Shown here: one piece after another, positions 1-9,477 of the stretch | Layout: each line of letters begins with the position of its first letter | How positions within the stretch are numbered: the stretch's first letter is position 1 | Assembly (NCBI RefSeq): GCF_015476115.1 | Contig: NZ_CP064295.1 | Coordinates: forward strand, 3,900,001-3,964,000 | Direction of reading: 5' to 3' | Source of the DNA: Aegicerativicinus sediminis | Lineage (GTDB): Bacteria; Bacteroidota; Bacteroidia; Flavobacteriales; Flavobacteriaceae | Length of the DNA: 64,000 nucleotides | The notes under the pieces: model-generated | What the model saw: only the letters and a program-made list of their open reading frames with translations | Database searches by the model: none | Told to the model about the DNA's origin: nothing | Made by a program: the position numbers and the translations under genes

Positions 1-608
1 TCTAAATGGTTGGTTGGCTCATCTAAAAGTAACACATCTGGTTCTTTCAAAAGTAGCCTACACAAAGCGACACGACGACGTTCTCCACCTGAAAGATTCT
101 TAATTTGCCTATCTGGTTCTGGTGTACGAAGTGCGTCCATGGCAATTTCAAGCTTGGTATCTAAATCCCATGCATCGTTAGCATCAATCTTGTCTTGAAG
201 CTCCGCTTGACGATTCATCAATTTTTCCATCTTATCTGGATCCGAATACACTTCTTCCAACCCAAACATATCATTGATTTTGTTATACTCCTCTAAAACA
301 GCAACAATCTCGCCGACACCTTCTTTTACGATTTCTAAAACTGTTTTGTTGTCGTCTAAATGTGGCTCTTGTTCAAGATAACCAACTGTATAACCCGGTG
401 CAAAAACTACATCACCCTGGTAATTCTTGTCAATACCTGCAATAATTTTCAACAAAGTTGATTTACCAGATCCATTTAAACCTAGTATACCAATTTTAGC
501 CCCGTAAAAAAAGCTGAGATAAATATTCTTGATAACAGGAGTATTTGCACCTTGAAAGGTTTTGGTAACTCCAGACATTGAGAAAATAACTTTCTTATCG
601 TCACTCAT
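1..608 (-). CDS. ettA: Energy-dependent translational throttle protein EttA, ABC-F family (3' part beyond window)
   Basis: ABC-F ATPase that acts at the ribosomal E site and gates early elongation according to energy status. The first 202 codons are present, from ATG at 608; the gene continues past base 1. The translation starts [18 protein letters not shown], the usual EttA opening. It has Walker A GLNGSGKS (residues 43-50), ABC signature LSGGE (172-176) and Walker [11 protein letters not shown] at the window edge. Between Walker A and the signature there is no membrane domain, as expected for ABC-F. The second ATPase domain is not visible. The small membrane-protein gene lies 28 bp upstream on the same strand and may be co-transcribed. 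Confidence 0.93.
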   Translation of the reverse strand, partial: MSDDKKVIFSMSGVTKTFQGANTPVIKNIYLSFFYGAKIGILGLNGSGKSTLLKIIAGIDKNYQGDVVFAPGYTVGYLEQEPHLDDNKTVLEIVKEGVGEIVAVLEEYNKINDMFGLEEVYSDPDKMEKLMNRQAELQDKIDANDAWDLDTKLEIAMDALRTPEPDRQIKNLSGGERRRVALCRLLLKEPDVLLLDEPTNHL

Positions 609-636
609 AACCGAAAAAACTTAATTAGAATGTGGG

Positions 637-819
637 TTAAACCCTTCCTTTAAGGGCGTTGAAGACCCATGCAATTGCAAAAAAACCGATGCCAACTGAG
701 GCGAAACCCCAACCGGCAACATCATCATATCTAAATGCCCCAAGGGCAATTAATGCCAAACCTACAATTATCATAATGGTCGTAGCCCAAGCTAGAACCG
801 TATTTTTATTCATAGCCAT
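637..819 (-). CDS. CAL67264-family small membrane protein
   Basis: A 60-residue protein with two hydrophobic segments (about residues 8-28 and 36-55) separated by a short RYDD-containing loop. It matches my recollection of the small flavobacterial family named after the Gramella locus CAL67264, which has no known function. Two in-frame ATGs exist (819 and 813), and either could be the start. It sits directly upstream of ettA on the same strand. I see only a predicted inner-membrane hairpin and assign no activity. Confidence 0.8.
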   Translation of the reverse strand: MAMNKNTVLAWATTIMIIVGLALIALGAFRYDDVAGWGFASVGIGFFAIAWVFNALKGRV

Positions 820-895
820 ACTTCGTGATCGTTAGTGGAGTACAAATATCGATTTTTTATAGTATTCAATAAAATGTAAAACAATTAAAAAAGAA

Positions 896-928
896 AACCG
901 GATATATCTAAGTACAATATATCCGGTT
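896..928 (-). terminator. Rho-independent terminator after the pirin operon
   Basis: A 12-bp perfect stem (896-907 with 917-928, core AACCGGATATAT) and a 9-nt loop. On the minus strand it is followed by a T-rich tract (885-895). It lies 20 bp past the pirin stop codon. Confidence 0.85.
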
Positions 929-948
929 GTTTTGGTTATTTAATTAGT

Positions 949-1674
949 TTACATAGGTATTTCTATGACTAGAATATCCGAATCCTCTTTAGCCATAATG
1001 TTGAATGAACCACCTGAAATTCCAACTGCGTCCCTATGTTCTAAGACATTATCATCAACCTCAAATTCTCCAGTTATGTTCATAACATAGGTGCCATGGT
1101 CATCGCTTAAAGGGTTATATGAGTATTCCTTACCTTCTGAAAGATTGATTCTTCCAATTCGTGCATTTTGATGAATTTTCAAACTTCCTTCGTGATCACT
1201 ATCCATAGAAGTCACCAACCATTGCATGGCATTATTTCTTTCCTCAGTTGAAAACGATTTTTGACCATACCTAGGCGCAACATTATGTGTGTCTGGAATA
1301 ATCCAGATTTGAAACAAGGAAAGGTGTTTATCTGTTGATCCATTTATTTCAGAATGGGTTACACCAGTACCAGCTGACATTACTTGAACTTCACCCGGCT
1401 TAACTTCCTGCCATTGATTGTGCATAGAATCGCGATGCTTCAATAATCCCGATAAAGGAATAGTAATGATCTCCATATTTTGATGGGGATGCATCCCAAA
1501 TCCCATTGAAGGGGCAATTAAATCATCATTTAGTACCCGAAGAGCACCATATTGAATTTTTTCAGGGTCGTAATAATTCGCAAAACTAAACGAATGTGTT
1601 GCTTGCAACCAACCGTGGTTAGCAAAACCACGTTCATTGGCTTTAAAAAGTTTTATTTCTTTTGTTGTATTCAT
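949..1674 (-). CDS. Pirin family protein
   Basis: A 241-residue bicupin of the pirin family. The four metal ligands of pirins are present with exact spacing: His62 and His64 in MHPHQN, His107 and Glu109 in GVTHSE. The C-terminal cupin (about 150-241) lacks these residues, as usual. Bacterial pirins include quercetinase-like dioxygenases and redox-sensing proteins, so the substrate is open. It is the last gene of a three-gene minus-strand set: flavin reductase (2145-2681), MarR regulator (1696-2133, 21 bp upstream) and pirin. This suggests a quinone or oxidative-stress response under MarR control. A strong terminator follows. Confidence 0.88.
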   Translation of the reverse strand: MNTTKEIKLFKANERGFANHGWLQATHSFSFANYYDPEKIQYGALRVLNDDLIAPSMGFGMHPHQNMEIITIPLSGLLKHRDSMHNQWQEVKPGEVQVMSAGTGVTHSEINGSTDKHLSLFQIWIIPDTHNVAPRYGQKSFSTEERNNAMQWLVTSMDSDHEGSLKIHQNARIGRINLSEGKEYSYNPLSDDHGTYVMNITGEFEVDDNVLEHRDAVGISGGSFNIMAKEDSDILVIEIPM

Positions 1675-1695
1675 AAATTTATCTCCTTTCTTAAT

Positions 1696-2133
1696 TTATC
1701 TTATTTTATCGAGTATTCTACTTAAGGCCTCAGCCTCTTCTTCCGTAATATTCTTTAGCAGGTTCTCACTAAAATCATCTGGAATTTTATTTAGTAAATT
1801 CTTTCCCTTATCAGTAATTTCTACATTAACAACTCTCCTATCTTCAGAACAATTAATACGTTGAATTAGTTCCTTTGCACATAACTTATCCATTAGCCTG
1901 GTTGCGTTAGGAGCTCTATCAATCATTCTTTCTTTAACGGTTTGAACCTTTAAAGGTCCGGATGCACCATTCAATATTCTAAGGATATTGAATTGCTGGG
2001 GTGAAATGTCGAATTCCTTAAAAAATTCATTTTGAATGTTACTGATCCAACCGGCCGTATAAAGAATATTAATAATAGCCTTCACACGGTTATTTTTAAA
2101 GTTCGATTTAATATCCTCTCCTATGTTACCCAT
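1696..2133 (-). CDS. MarR family transcriptional regulator
   Basis: A 145-residue winged-helix protein of MarR size. The helix-turn-helix and wing span about residues 40-110 (QQFNILRILNGASGPLKVQT, then the wing around NCSEDRRVVNVEITDKG). The DR residues typical of the MarR wing are visible. It lies between the flavin reductase (11 bp upstream) and pirin genes on the same strand. Such regulators usually repress their own operon and respond to phenolics or quinones, so control of its two neighbours is likely but inferred. No clear palindromic operator was identified. Confidence 0.9.
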   Translation of the reverse strand: MGNIGEDIKSNFKNNRVKAIINILYTAGWISNIQNEFFKEFDISPQQFNILRILNGASGPLKVQTVKERMIDRAPNATRLMDKLCAKELIQRINCSEDRRVVNVEITDKGKNLLNKIPDDFSENLLKNITEEEAEALSRILDKIR

Positions 2134-2144
2134 TATATCAACAG

Positions 2145-2681
2145 TCAGTTAAAAAGTGTCTTTTCAAACGTTCTAATTTTTGAATTAAGTTCATTTCTAA
2201 AATCTTCATGGACTAATTCACCATCTTGAAAGTTTTCATTAAAACTTGGTAGTGAAAAGGTATCAATAATATTACCTCCCATATATGGAAATCGATTAGA
2301 TGCAATCTGAAGAACAGCCATAGCACCTCGCCTACCTGGTGATGTGGCCAGTAACAACATTGGTTTTTGTCCCCATAATTTTCCATCTACCCGGGAGGCC
2401 CAATCCATTAAATTTTTAAATGCGGCGGTGTAGGCTCCATTATGCTCTGCCAATGAGATTACGAATCCATCTGAATCATGCAATTTTTCCAAAAAATCTA
2501 AAGTAGCTTGAGGTATACCACGTTCTTTTTCCAAATCAACTCCGAAAATGGGCAATTCATAATTATTCAAATCCAATACCTCAATTTCAACCTTATCGAG
2601 TTGATTGGCTGCATATATAGCCAACTTTTTGTTAATTGATTGGGAACTGTTACTGCCACCGAAAACCACAATTTTTTTCAT
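2145..2681 (-). CDS. NADPH-dependent FMN reductase family protein
   Basis: Flavodoxin-fold NAD(P)H:FMN or quinone reductase, 178 residues. The N-terminal phosphate-binding loop is GSNSSQSINK (about 9-18). SLAEHNGAYTAAFKNLMDW (about 103-120) and the ATSPGRRGA loop are typical of the family. I chose the ATG at 2681. An upstream in-frame TTG at 2702 would lie inside the predicted promoter -7 box (2700-2707). It is the first gene of the reductase-MarR-pirin operon and probably detoxifies quinones or recycles flavin. The exact substrate cannot be read from sequence. Confidence 0.9.
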   Translation of the reverse strand: MKKIVVFGGSNSSQSINKKLAIYAANQLDKVEIEVLDLNNYELPIFGVDLEKERGIPQATLDFLEKLHDSDGFVISLAEHNGAYTAAFKNLMDWASRVDGKLWGQKPMLLLATSPGRRGAMAVLQIASNRFPYMGGNIIDTFSLPSFNENFQDGELVHEDFRNELNSKIRTFEKTLFN

Positions 2682-2699
2682 TTGATATTGAATCTTGGT

Positions 2700-2730
2700 C
2701 AAAATTACAAAATTAAATTTTATTTTCCAA
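2700..2730 (-). promoter_or_regulatory. Putative Bacteroidota promoter of the reductase-MarR-pirin operon
   Basis: Minus strand carries TAATTTTG (2700-2707), matching TAnnTTTG, with TTG (2728-2730) 20 bp upstream. The predicted transcript would start about 15 nt ahead of the ATG at 2681. A second TAATTTTG overlaps at 2708-2715. Confidence 0.4.
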
Positions 2731-2827
2731 GGAAACTATTTCCATGTTACATATTTTAAGACTATCCTGGTGGTTATGTTACAGAAGTCGAATCATGTTT
2801 GTATTTTTACCGGACTAAATTAAATCT

Positions 2828-4456
2828 ATGGATATCAACTTCAATAAAAATGAAGACCATAATAAGTTGGCGGTTTCAGAATTAAGGCAACGTTTGGCTA
2901 AGATAAAACTTGGTGGAGGCGAAAAAAGCATTGCAAAACACCATGATAAAGGCAAAATGACGGCAAGGGAGCGCATCGATTTTCTCTTAGATGATTCTAA
3001 AAAGTGCATTGAAATTGGTGCTTTTGCAGGAGAAGGGATGTACGAACAATACGGAGGATGCCCTTCCGGAGGTGTTGTTGTAAAAATCGGATATGTTTCA
3101 GGAAAGCAATGCATTGTTGTTGCTAATGACGCCACTGTTAAAGCTGGTGCCTGGTTCCCAATTACGGGAAAGAAAAACTTACGCGCCCAAGAAATTGCTA
3201 TCGAAAATAGATTACCAATTATTTATTTAGTTGATAGCGCTGGGGTGTTTCTGCCAATGCAAGACGAAATTTTTCCCGACAAGGAACACTTCGGACGTAT
3301 TTTTAGAAATAATGCCGTTATGAGTAGTATGGGCATTACCCAAATTGCAGCTGTAATGGGCAGTTGTGTGGCCGGAGGTGCGTATTTGCCAATAATGAGC
3401 GATGAAGCTTTAATAGTTGAAAAAACAGGAAGTATTTTTCTTGCTGGCAGTTATTTGGTTAAAGCGGCCATTGGTGAAACCATTGATAATGAAACATTGG
3501 GTGGGGCAACCACCCATTGCGAAATTTCAGGTGTTACAGATTATAAGGCTAAGGATGACAAGGATGCCTTAACAAAAATAAGGTCCATTATGGACAAAAT
3601 TGGGGATTTTGATAAAGCCGGATTTAATAGGGAAAAAGCCGCAAAACCCAAAGAACAACAAGAAGATATCTACGGGATTCTACCGTCTACCCGATCCGAC
3701 CAATACGATATGAAAGAAATAATTGCCCGTTTGGTCGACAATTCAGAATATGAAGAATATAAGGCGGGTTATGGTAAAACAATCATAACCGCATATGCCC
3801 GAATCGATGGATGGGCGGTAGGTATTGTAGCGAATCAACGGAAAGTAGTTAAAAACAAAAAAGGAGAAATGCAGTTCGGCGGTGTTATCTATAACGATTC
3901 AGCTGATAAAGCCACGCGCTTCATTGCTAATTGCAATCAGAAAAAAATTCCCCTAGTATTTTTGCAAGATGTTACTGGTTTTATGGTAGGTAGCAAAAGT
4001 GAACATAGCGGCATTATTAAAGATGGTGCCAAAATGGTAAACGCCGTAAGTAATAGTGTGGTACCGAAATTTACAATTGTAATCGGCAACAGTTATGGGG
4101 CGGGTAATTATGCTATGTGCGGAAAAGCCTATGACCCTCGTTTAATAGCGGCTTGGCCAAGTGCCGAATTGGCCGTAATGAGTGGCAATAGTGCTGCAAA
4201 AGTTCTGCTTCAAATTGAAACTGCCAGTTTAAAGAAGCGTGGGGAGAAAATCACAGAGGCAAAAGAAAAGGAATTATTTGACAAGATTAAGTCGCGATAC
4301 GACCAGCAAGTATCTCCTTATTATGCGGCTGCTAGATTATGGACCGACGCTATAATAGACCCCCTAGATACCAGAAAATGGATTAGCATGGGAATTGAAG
4401 CGGCAAATCACAGCCCGATAACCAAGCAATTTAATTTGGGAGTCCTTCAAGTTTAA
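2828..4456 (+). CDS. Acyl-CoA carboxylase beta (carboxyltransferase) subunit
   Basis: A 542-residue biotin-dependent carboxyltransferase subunit covering both crotonase-like halves. The N-terminal part (about 30-280) has YEQYGGCPSGG, NDATVKAGAWFPIT and the oxyanion region CVAGGAYLP. The C-terminal part (about 290-530) has GNSYGAGNYAMCG and WPSAELAVMSG. The overall pattern is closest to methylcrotonyl-CoA carboxylase beta (leucine breakdown), but propionyl-CoA carboxylase cannot be excluded. No biotin carboxylase or biotin carrier gene is next to it, so its alpha partner must be elsewhere. It converges with menE, with 5 bp between the two stop codons. Confidence 0.9.
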   Translation: MDINFNKNEDHNKLAVSELRQRLAKIKLGGGEKSIAKHHDKGKMTARERIDFLLDDSKKCIEIGAFAGEGMYEQYGGCPSGGVVVKIGYVSGKQCIVVANDATVKAGAWFPITGKKNLRAQEIAIENRLPIIYLVDSAGVFLPMQDEIFPDKEHFGRIFRNNAVMSSMGITQIAAVMGSCVAGGAYLPIMSDEALIVEKTGSIFLAGSYLVKAAIGETIDNETLGGATTHCEISGVTDYKAKDDKDALTKIRSIMDKIGDFDKAGFNREKAAKPKEQQEDIYGILPSTRSDQYDMKEIIARLVDNSEYEEYKAGYGKTIITAYARIDGWAVGIVANQRKVVKNKKGEMQFGGVIYNDSADKATRFIANCNQKKIPLVFLQDVTGFMVGSKSEHSGIIKDGAKMVNAVSNSVVPKFTIVIGNSYGAGNYAMCGKAYDPRLIAAWPSAELAVMSGNSAAKVLLQIETASLKKRGEKITEAKEKELFDKIKSRYDQQVSPYYAAARLWTDAIIDPLDTRKWISMGIEAANHSPITKQFNLGVLQV

Positions 4457-4461
4457 GGAAT

Positions 4462-5517
4462 CTAAAGTAATTTTAAGGTTGCGCTGCGATCAATTTTTTG
4501 GGTTGGTGTTTCCACAAACTCTTTCAGGATATAAATTTTCTTTGGCGTTTCAAATTTGTCTAGATCAACCAAGGATTTAGAGTAATCTTCGCCTTCATTG
4601 CCTTCTATTACCAATATTACTTTTTCACCTAATTCTGTATCTGGCTCAGAGGCCACAAAGAATCTGTTTGGAAGATATTTCTGAATTTTAGATTCAATTT
4701 GTTCTGGATTTAATTTTACGCCTCCAGAATTAATGATATTATCATATCGACCAATCATCCTGAATTCTGTATCACTTATTAATTCTACCAAATCATTGGT
4801 AACAATAGGCTCTTGTCTTAAATGCTGGGCATTAATTATAAGACAACTTCTGTCATCCACACTTAAGGATACGCCTTCAAGTACTTTAAATATATCGGAA
4901 GCATCTGGTCCATTCAGTGCCTTTAAAGCAATGTGGCTAACAGTTTCCGTCATACCATAAGTTTCATAAATTCGGGTAGGTAAATCTCGTATTGCTTCTA
5001 CCAAATCGGTAGGCACCGCAGCTCCCCCAACAATTAAAGTCTTAAAATTCGAAATTCTATCTATACACTTTCGCAACTGCAACGGCACCATTGCACAGAA
5101 ATCATATTTTTTGTTAGGATCATAAACAGGTGAGCTTTCCGGTATTGTATAATCTAATTCTAAACCTAAAATCATAGCTCTTACAAACATAATTTTTCCA
5201 GAAATATATTTGGTTGGCAAACACTGAAGGGCAGTGTTTCCAGGTTCTAAACCAAAGAAATTACCTGAAGCAATTGCCGAGGCAACCAAAGATTGCTTAG
5301 GGACCGTGATTAGTTTTTGCGGACCTGTAGAACCAGAGGTATATAGCGTTATCAATTCCTTATTGTCTAACCAATCTAGAAGGAAATCTCCAATTGATTT
5401 TTCATTTTCGTCCCCCTCTTTTATAAAGCTATAGGCAACTTCATGTAAGGCGTCTCTATCGTAATTAATTCCGTTTAGACTGAATTTTAAGTGAATTTTA
5501 TCATACTCTGGAACCAT
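4462..5517 (-). CDS. menE: o-Succinylbenzoate-CoA ligase, AMP-binding (MenE)
   Basis: A 351-residue ANL-superfamily adenylating enzyme, short compared with classical MenE (about 450-490) but of the compact form common in Bacteroidota. Visible motifs: phosphate loop LYTSGSTGPQK (about 58-68), YETYGMTET (A5), RYDNIINSGG (A8) and the C-terminal catalytic lysine in PTQKIDR. It would activate o-succinylbenzoate with CoA in menaquinone synthesis. The assignment to MenE rather than another acyl-CoA ligase rests on length and on menA, B, C, D and F in the same window. The two DUF3857 genes on the opposite strand separate it from menC. Confidence 0.85.
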   Translation of the reverse strand: MVPEYDKIHLKFSLNGINYDRDALHEVAYSFIKEGDENEKSIGDFLLDWLDNKELITLYTSGSTGPQKLITVPKQSLVASAIASGNFFGLEPGNTALQCLPTKYISGKIMFVRAMILGLELDYTIPESSPVYDPNKKYDFCAMVPLQLRKCIDRISNFKTLIVGGAAVPTDLVEAIRDLPTRIYETYGMTETVSHIALKALNGPDASDIFKVLEGVSLSVDDRSCLIINAQHLRQEPIVTNDLVELISDTEFRMIGRYDNIINSGGVKLNPEQIESKIQKYLPNRFFVASEPDTELGEKVILVIEGNEGEDYSKSLVDLDKFETPKKIYILKEFVETPTQKIDRSATLKLL

Positions 5518-5621
5518 AGTGGTACAATCTTGGATATAAAATTTTTATACTATTTTTAGCCGGCTTAAGTTATTAAATTAATGCAAACATACTAAGACAT
5601 CCCAAAGGAAATCATCTCCCT

Positions 5622-7505
5622 ATGAAAAATTTTATCCTACTAACTATTATAATTCCATTTATTAGTTTTTCCCAAGACTTTAAAGACGAAGATTATATCT
5701 ATTTAAAACGTCACGAGCATATTGCGGTTGACCTCGCAGGAAATAAATTCAATATTTCCAAAGACATTTCTGAACAGGCCGAATTTTTAACCGCTAGAAA
5801 GTTGTTCTTTGCTAATGAAACCATGTCTTATGACAGTTTTACAAAAATTGAAGACATAGATGCCTATACTTTAATTCCAGCTACTGGCAAAAAAATCCCT
5901 GTTGATTATATTGAAACCAAACGAGAATTTGACAATGGCATTTTTTATAGTGACCAGGAGTCTAAAACGTTTACCTTCCCAGCAGTTACTAAAGGTGCCA
6001 TAACCAATCTATCTTATAAAGAAATTGTTTCCGACCCTCATTTTATGGGGATGTTTCGCTTTGGAACCTACGTACCAACCAAAGAGGCACAACTTTCTAT
6101 AGAGTTTCCGAAAAATGTCAATATCGGTTATATAGATTTTAATACTGAAAAAATAAATCTCCAATTTGACAAAAAAGATTTGGGTGAAAAATACCTATAT
6201 ACTTGGTCTGTGGAAAATGTGGATGGTTTTCAAGGTGAGGACAAAAGTGAATCAGCCTTATATTATTTACCACATATAATTGTTTATATAAAAAGTTATG
6301 AATTGGATGGCACAACGCACACTGTTCTTAATGATGTATCCGATTTATACAAATGGTATACAACCTTGGTTGAACAAATCGATCATTCTTCTTCGGAAAA
6401 GGTTTATGCTATAGCTGACAACATTACATCCAAACTAAAAACTAAAAGAGAAAAAGCTCAGGCTATATTCGATTGGGTCCAAGGTAACATTACTTATGTT
6501 GCCTTTGAAGATGGTTTGGGAGGTTTTGTACCGAGAAGTGCTGCCAGTGTGTGCGACAAAAGATATGGCGATTGTAAGGATATGGCTAATTTACTTTTTG
6601 AAATGCTGAACCACGCCGGCATTGAAGCATATAGAACCTGGATAGGCACGAGAGACCGACAATATTCTTACCATCAAGTCCCCACACCAATAGTCGATAA
6701 CCATATGATAACTACTGCCATCATAGATAAAGATACCATATTTTTAGATGCGACGGATAGTTACATACCATTTGGAATGCCTAGCTCCTTTACACAAACC
6801 AAGGAAGCTTTAATTGGTATCGATAAGGATAATTATAAAATTATAACAGTCCCTGCACAACCGGCTCAAAAAAGCGTAACAAGGGTTAACTGTTTGATGA
6901 ATTTAGACGGTGAAACCCTAAAAGTGACAGAAACAAGAGATTTGTCGGGTTATGATAAGGTAGAATTTGTAAGCAAGTACACCTTCGCCAAAGGCGATAC
7001 ATCTCTTGAAGAATTTTTGAATACGACCTTAGCATTGGGTAATAATAAAACGAATTATACAAACATCACCCAAGATAATTTTGATAATAAAGAGGCGCCA
7101 CTAAAAATTTCCTACGATTTAAATATTAATAATTATGCAAAAACTATTGGCGATAAAATTTACCTCAACTTAAATATCGATAAAACTCTTTCCAATAGCA
7201 ATGTAGATCTACAAACACGGAAATACAGCAAGAAAATAGACCATAAATTCAAGAAAATATTTAATACAGAATTTCAATTACCTGCGGGCTACAAAGTGAG
7301 TGACCTTCCCGAACCATCTACATACGACCATGAGGATTACTCATTCAATATTTCCTATAAACAAGAAGATGGTAAGGTTATTCAAGAAAAAACATTGATA
7401 ATAAATACATTAAGTATAGAAAACGATAATTTTGGCAGTTGGAATGAATTTATCAAAAGCCTTATAAAAGCCTACAAAAAAAGTATAATCATAGAAAAGA
7501 TATAA
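5622..7505 (+). CDS. Exported DUF3857 / transglutaminase-like protein, catalytic triad intact
   Basis: A 627-residue secreted or periplasmic protein. It has a signal peptide (residues 1-18, ending ISFSQ), an N-terminal DUF3857 beta-rich domain (about 30-260) and a transglutaminase-like core (about 270-385). The papain-type triad is visible: Cys318 in YGDCKD, His361 in DNHM and Asp376 in FLDATD. A beta-rich C-terminal domain follows. Family members are presumed to act on peptides or protein crosslinks, but no substrate is known. Its stop codon overlaps the start of the next gene by 1 nt (TAATG), so the two are translationally coupled. The neighbour has the same architecture but no triad. Confidence 0.87.
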   Translation: MKNFILLTIIIPFISFSQDFKDEDYIYLKRHEHIAVDLAGNKFNISKDISEQAEFLTARKLFFANETMSYDSFTKIEDIDAYTLIPATGKKIPVDYIETKREFDNGIFYSDQESKTFTFPAVTKGAITNLSYKEIVSDPHFMGMFRFGTYVPTKEAQLSIEFPKNVNIGYIDFNTEKINLQFDKKDLGEKYLYTWSVENVDGFQGEDKSESALYYLPHIIVYIKSYELDGTTHTVLNDVSDLYKWYTTLVEQIDHSSSEKVYAIADNITSKLKTKREKAQAIFDWVQGNITYVAFEDGLGGFVPRSAASVCDKRYGDCKDMANLLFEMLNHAGIEAYRTWIGTRDRQYSYHQVPTPIVDNHMITTAIIDKDTIFLDATDSYIPFGMPSSFTQTKEALIGIDKDNYKIITVPAQPAQKSVTRVNCLMNLDGETLKVTETRDLSGYDKVEFVSKYTFAKGDTSLEEFLNTTLALGNNKTNYTNITQDNFDNKEAPLKISYDLNINNYAKTIGDKIYLNLNIDKTLSNSNVDLQTRKYSKKIDHKFKKIFNTEFQLPAGYKVSDLPEPSTYDHEDYSFNISYKQEDGKVIQEKTLIINTLSIENDNFGSWNEFIKSLIKAYKKSIIIEKI

Positions 7506-9430
7506 TGAAGAGATTAGTTGTGTTATTGCTCCTAATTGGGAGCTTTACTTATGCCCAGGAATTTAAAAATTACGATTGGCAACCAAAACCAAAAATTCAT
7601 AAACTAACTGATACCGAAAAGGATAATTCCTCTATCGGAATTTTAAAAAGGCATATTGTAGAATATTATATACCTGCCGATTCTGAAGAACCTAAAATTT
7701 ATGAAACCGAGCATACCATCACAAGGGTCATAGACGACAAAGGGATTGCACAAAATAACACAGTTTATGTGCCGATGTATGGCGTTAATGAAGTAATCGA
7801 CATTAAAGCACGTGCTATTTCTTCTACTGGCAAAATAACCTTGTTAAATAAGGAAAACATTAAAGAAGTTAAGAATGTAGAGGAATATGGAGATTTCAAA
7901 ATATTCGCTCTGGAAGGTGTTGAGAAAAATTCTGAAATCGAAGTATTGTATACCGTTGAGAAGGATTACGACCTATATGGCTCTGAAGTTCTACAATCTG
8001 GTCAACCAATAAAGCTGGCTGAATTTTTATTTATAACAGGCGAACTTAACTCCAATGTTAAAGCCTATCGCACGGATGCCAAATTTGAAGATGTAGTTCT
8101 CGATGGAAGAAAGGCAAAGAAATTGGTAATTGAAAATATCCCTGCCATGATGGAGGAGGAATATGCCACTCCCAAAGCCAATAATATTGAGGTGGTATAT
8201 CAATGTTTTCCAAAAGGACAGAATATTACACAAGAAATGTTCTGGACGAATGTTTCCAACAACATTGGCAGAAAAGTGTTTCATACTGAAACTTCTCCTG
8301 TACTAGAGGCCGATATTGCAAAAATCACAGATGGTAACAAAGATCTTTCCGACTTTCAGAAGGCGAACAGAATCGACAATTTTGTTAAAACCAATTTCTC
8401 TGTTATTAAAAATAATAATGAAGAATTGAGCAACCTTAACTATGTTCTTCAAAATAGAACAGCAAGTGATTTTGGTATTTTAAAAGTTTATGCTAGCTAC
8501 TTGTCAGCATTAGAAGTTCCTTATGAAATTGTTATTACGGCAAATAGATTTCAATTGAAATTCGATCCTGATTTTTTCGTACCAGGCATGCTGAGAGATT
8601 TCATGATTTATCTACCTACCGAAAAGAAATATATTTCTCCAGACAGGCTTGAATACCGTGTTGGTGAAGCACCATTCAACATTTTAGGCAATAAAGGATT
8701 GTTTATTAGAAATGACTATAGCCATTACTTTCAAAAAATTGATCAGGTTGATCCAGATTATAGTCGGACAGAACGGAATATGCAAATCAGTTTCCCTGAT
8801 GAATTCGACCATGTGAATATTAAGCAGCAACAAAGATATACTGGGCATTGGTCTGCTACAAATAGGGGTGTCTTAACGTTTACAAGTGAACAAGGCAAGG
8901 AAGATTTTAAAGATTACCTCACAGGTTCTGGTATTGAGGATAAGGAAATTGTTAATTATACGGTTAAAAATGAGGATTTAAATCAGGAGGAATACAACGT
9001 TCCATTTGAAGTTGTTTCTGAAATAAATTCTGGATCATTATTGGAGGAAGCTGGAGATAGCTATATTTTTCAAGTAGGAAAAGTAATTGGTACCCAAAGC
9101 GAATTGTATCAAGAAAATGAACGTGTAAACCCTATTGAAATGACCTATCCCAATCAATACGATTATACTATTACAGTACAGATCCCCGAAGGTTATACTG
9201 TGGAAGGGTTAAATAGTTTGAAACTGGATAAGAACTATAAAATCGATGGTAAAAAAATTGCAAAATTCGAATCTAATTACGAATTGAAAGGAAACGAATT
9301 AATAATTAAAATTCAGGAGTTTTATAAGACCAATGAATTCGATTTAAATAGGTATGAAGAATTCAGAACCGTAATTAATGCTGCATCCGATTTTAATAAG
9401 GCTGCAATTTTAATTAAGGCGACTGAATAA
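7505..9430 (+). CDS. Exported DUF3857 protein, transglutaminase domain apparently inactive
   Basis: A 641-residue paralogue of the preceding gene. It has a signal peptide (residues 1-17, ending TYAQ), a DUF3857 domain (about 40-260), a transglutaminase-like region (about 270-400) and a C-terminal beta domain. Where the upstream protein has GDCKD, this one reads ASDFG, so the nucleophilic cysteine is gone. I see no equivalent histidine before the final IYLPTEKKYISPD strand. It is probably a binding or regulatory partner of the active paralogue, with which it is translationally coupled. A bidirectional terminator follows at 9449-9477. Confidence 0.83.
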   Translation: MKRLVVLLLLIGSFTYAQEFKNYDWQPKPKIHKLTDTEKDNSSIGILKRHIVEYYIPADSEEPKIYETEHTITRVIDDKGIAQNNTVYVPMYGVNEVIDIKARAISSTGKITLLNKENIKEVKNVEEYGDFKIFALEGVEKNSEIEVLYTVEKDYDLYGSEVLQSGQPIKLAEFLFITGELNSNVKAYRTDAKFEDVVLDGRKAKKLVIENIPAMMEEEYATPKANNIEVVYQCFPKGQNITQEMFWTNVSNNIGRKVFHTETSPVLEADIAKITDGNKDLSDFQKANRIDNFVKTNFSVIKNNNEELSNLNYVLQNRTASDFGILKVYASYLSALEVPYEIVITANRFQLKFDPDFFVPGMLRDFMIYLPTEKKYISPDRLEYRVGEAPFNILGNKGLFIRNDYSHYFQKIDQVDPDYSRTERNMQISFPDEFDHVNIKQQQRYTGHWSATNRGVLTFTSEQGKEDFKDYLTGSGIEDKEIVNYTVKNEDLNQEEYNVPFEVVSEINSGSLLEEAGDSYIFQVGKVIGTQSELYQENERVNPIEMTYPNQYDYTITVQIPEGYTVEGLNSLKLDKNYKIDGKKIAKFESNYELKGNELIIKIQEFYKTNEFDLNRYEEFRTVINAASDFNKAAILIKATE

Positions 9431-9448
9431 ACCAGTTTACATTAATGT

Positions 9449-9477
9449 AAAAAGGAGCGAAATTCGCTCCTTTTTTT
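9449..9477. terminator. Bidirectional terminator between the DUF3857 pair and the CPBP protease gene
   Basis: Perfect hairpin AAAGGAGCGAA / TTCGCTCCTTT (9451-9472) with T7 on the plus side and an A-rich left flank, so it can serve both convergent transcripts. Confidence 0.85.
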
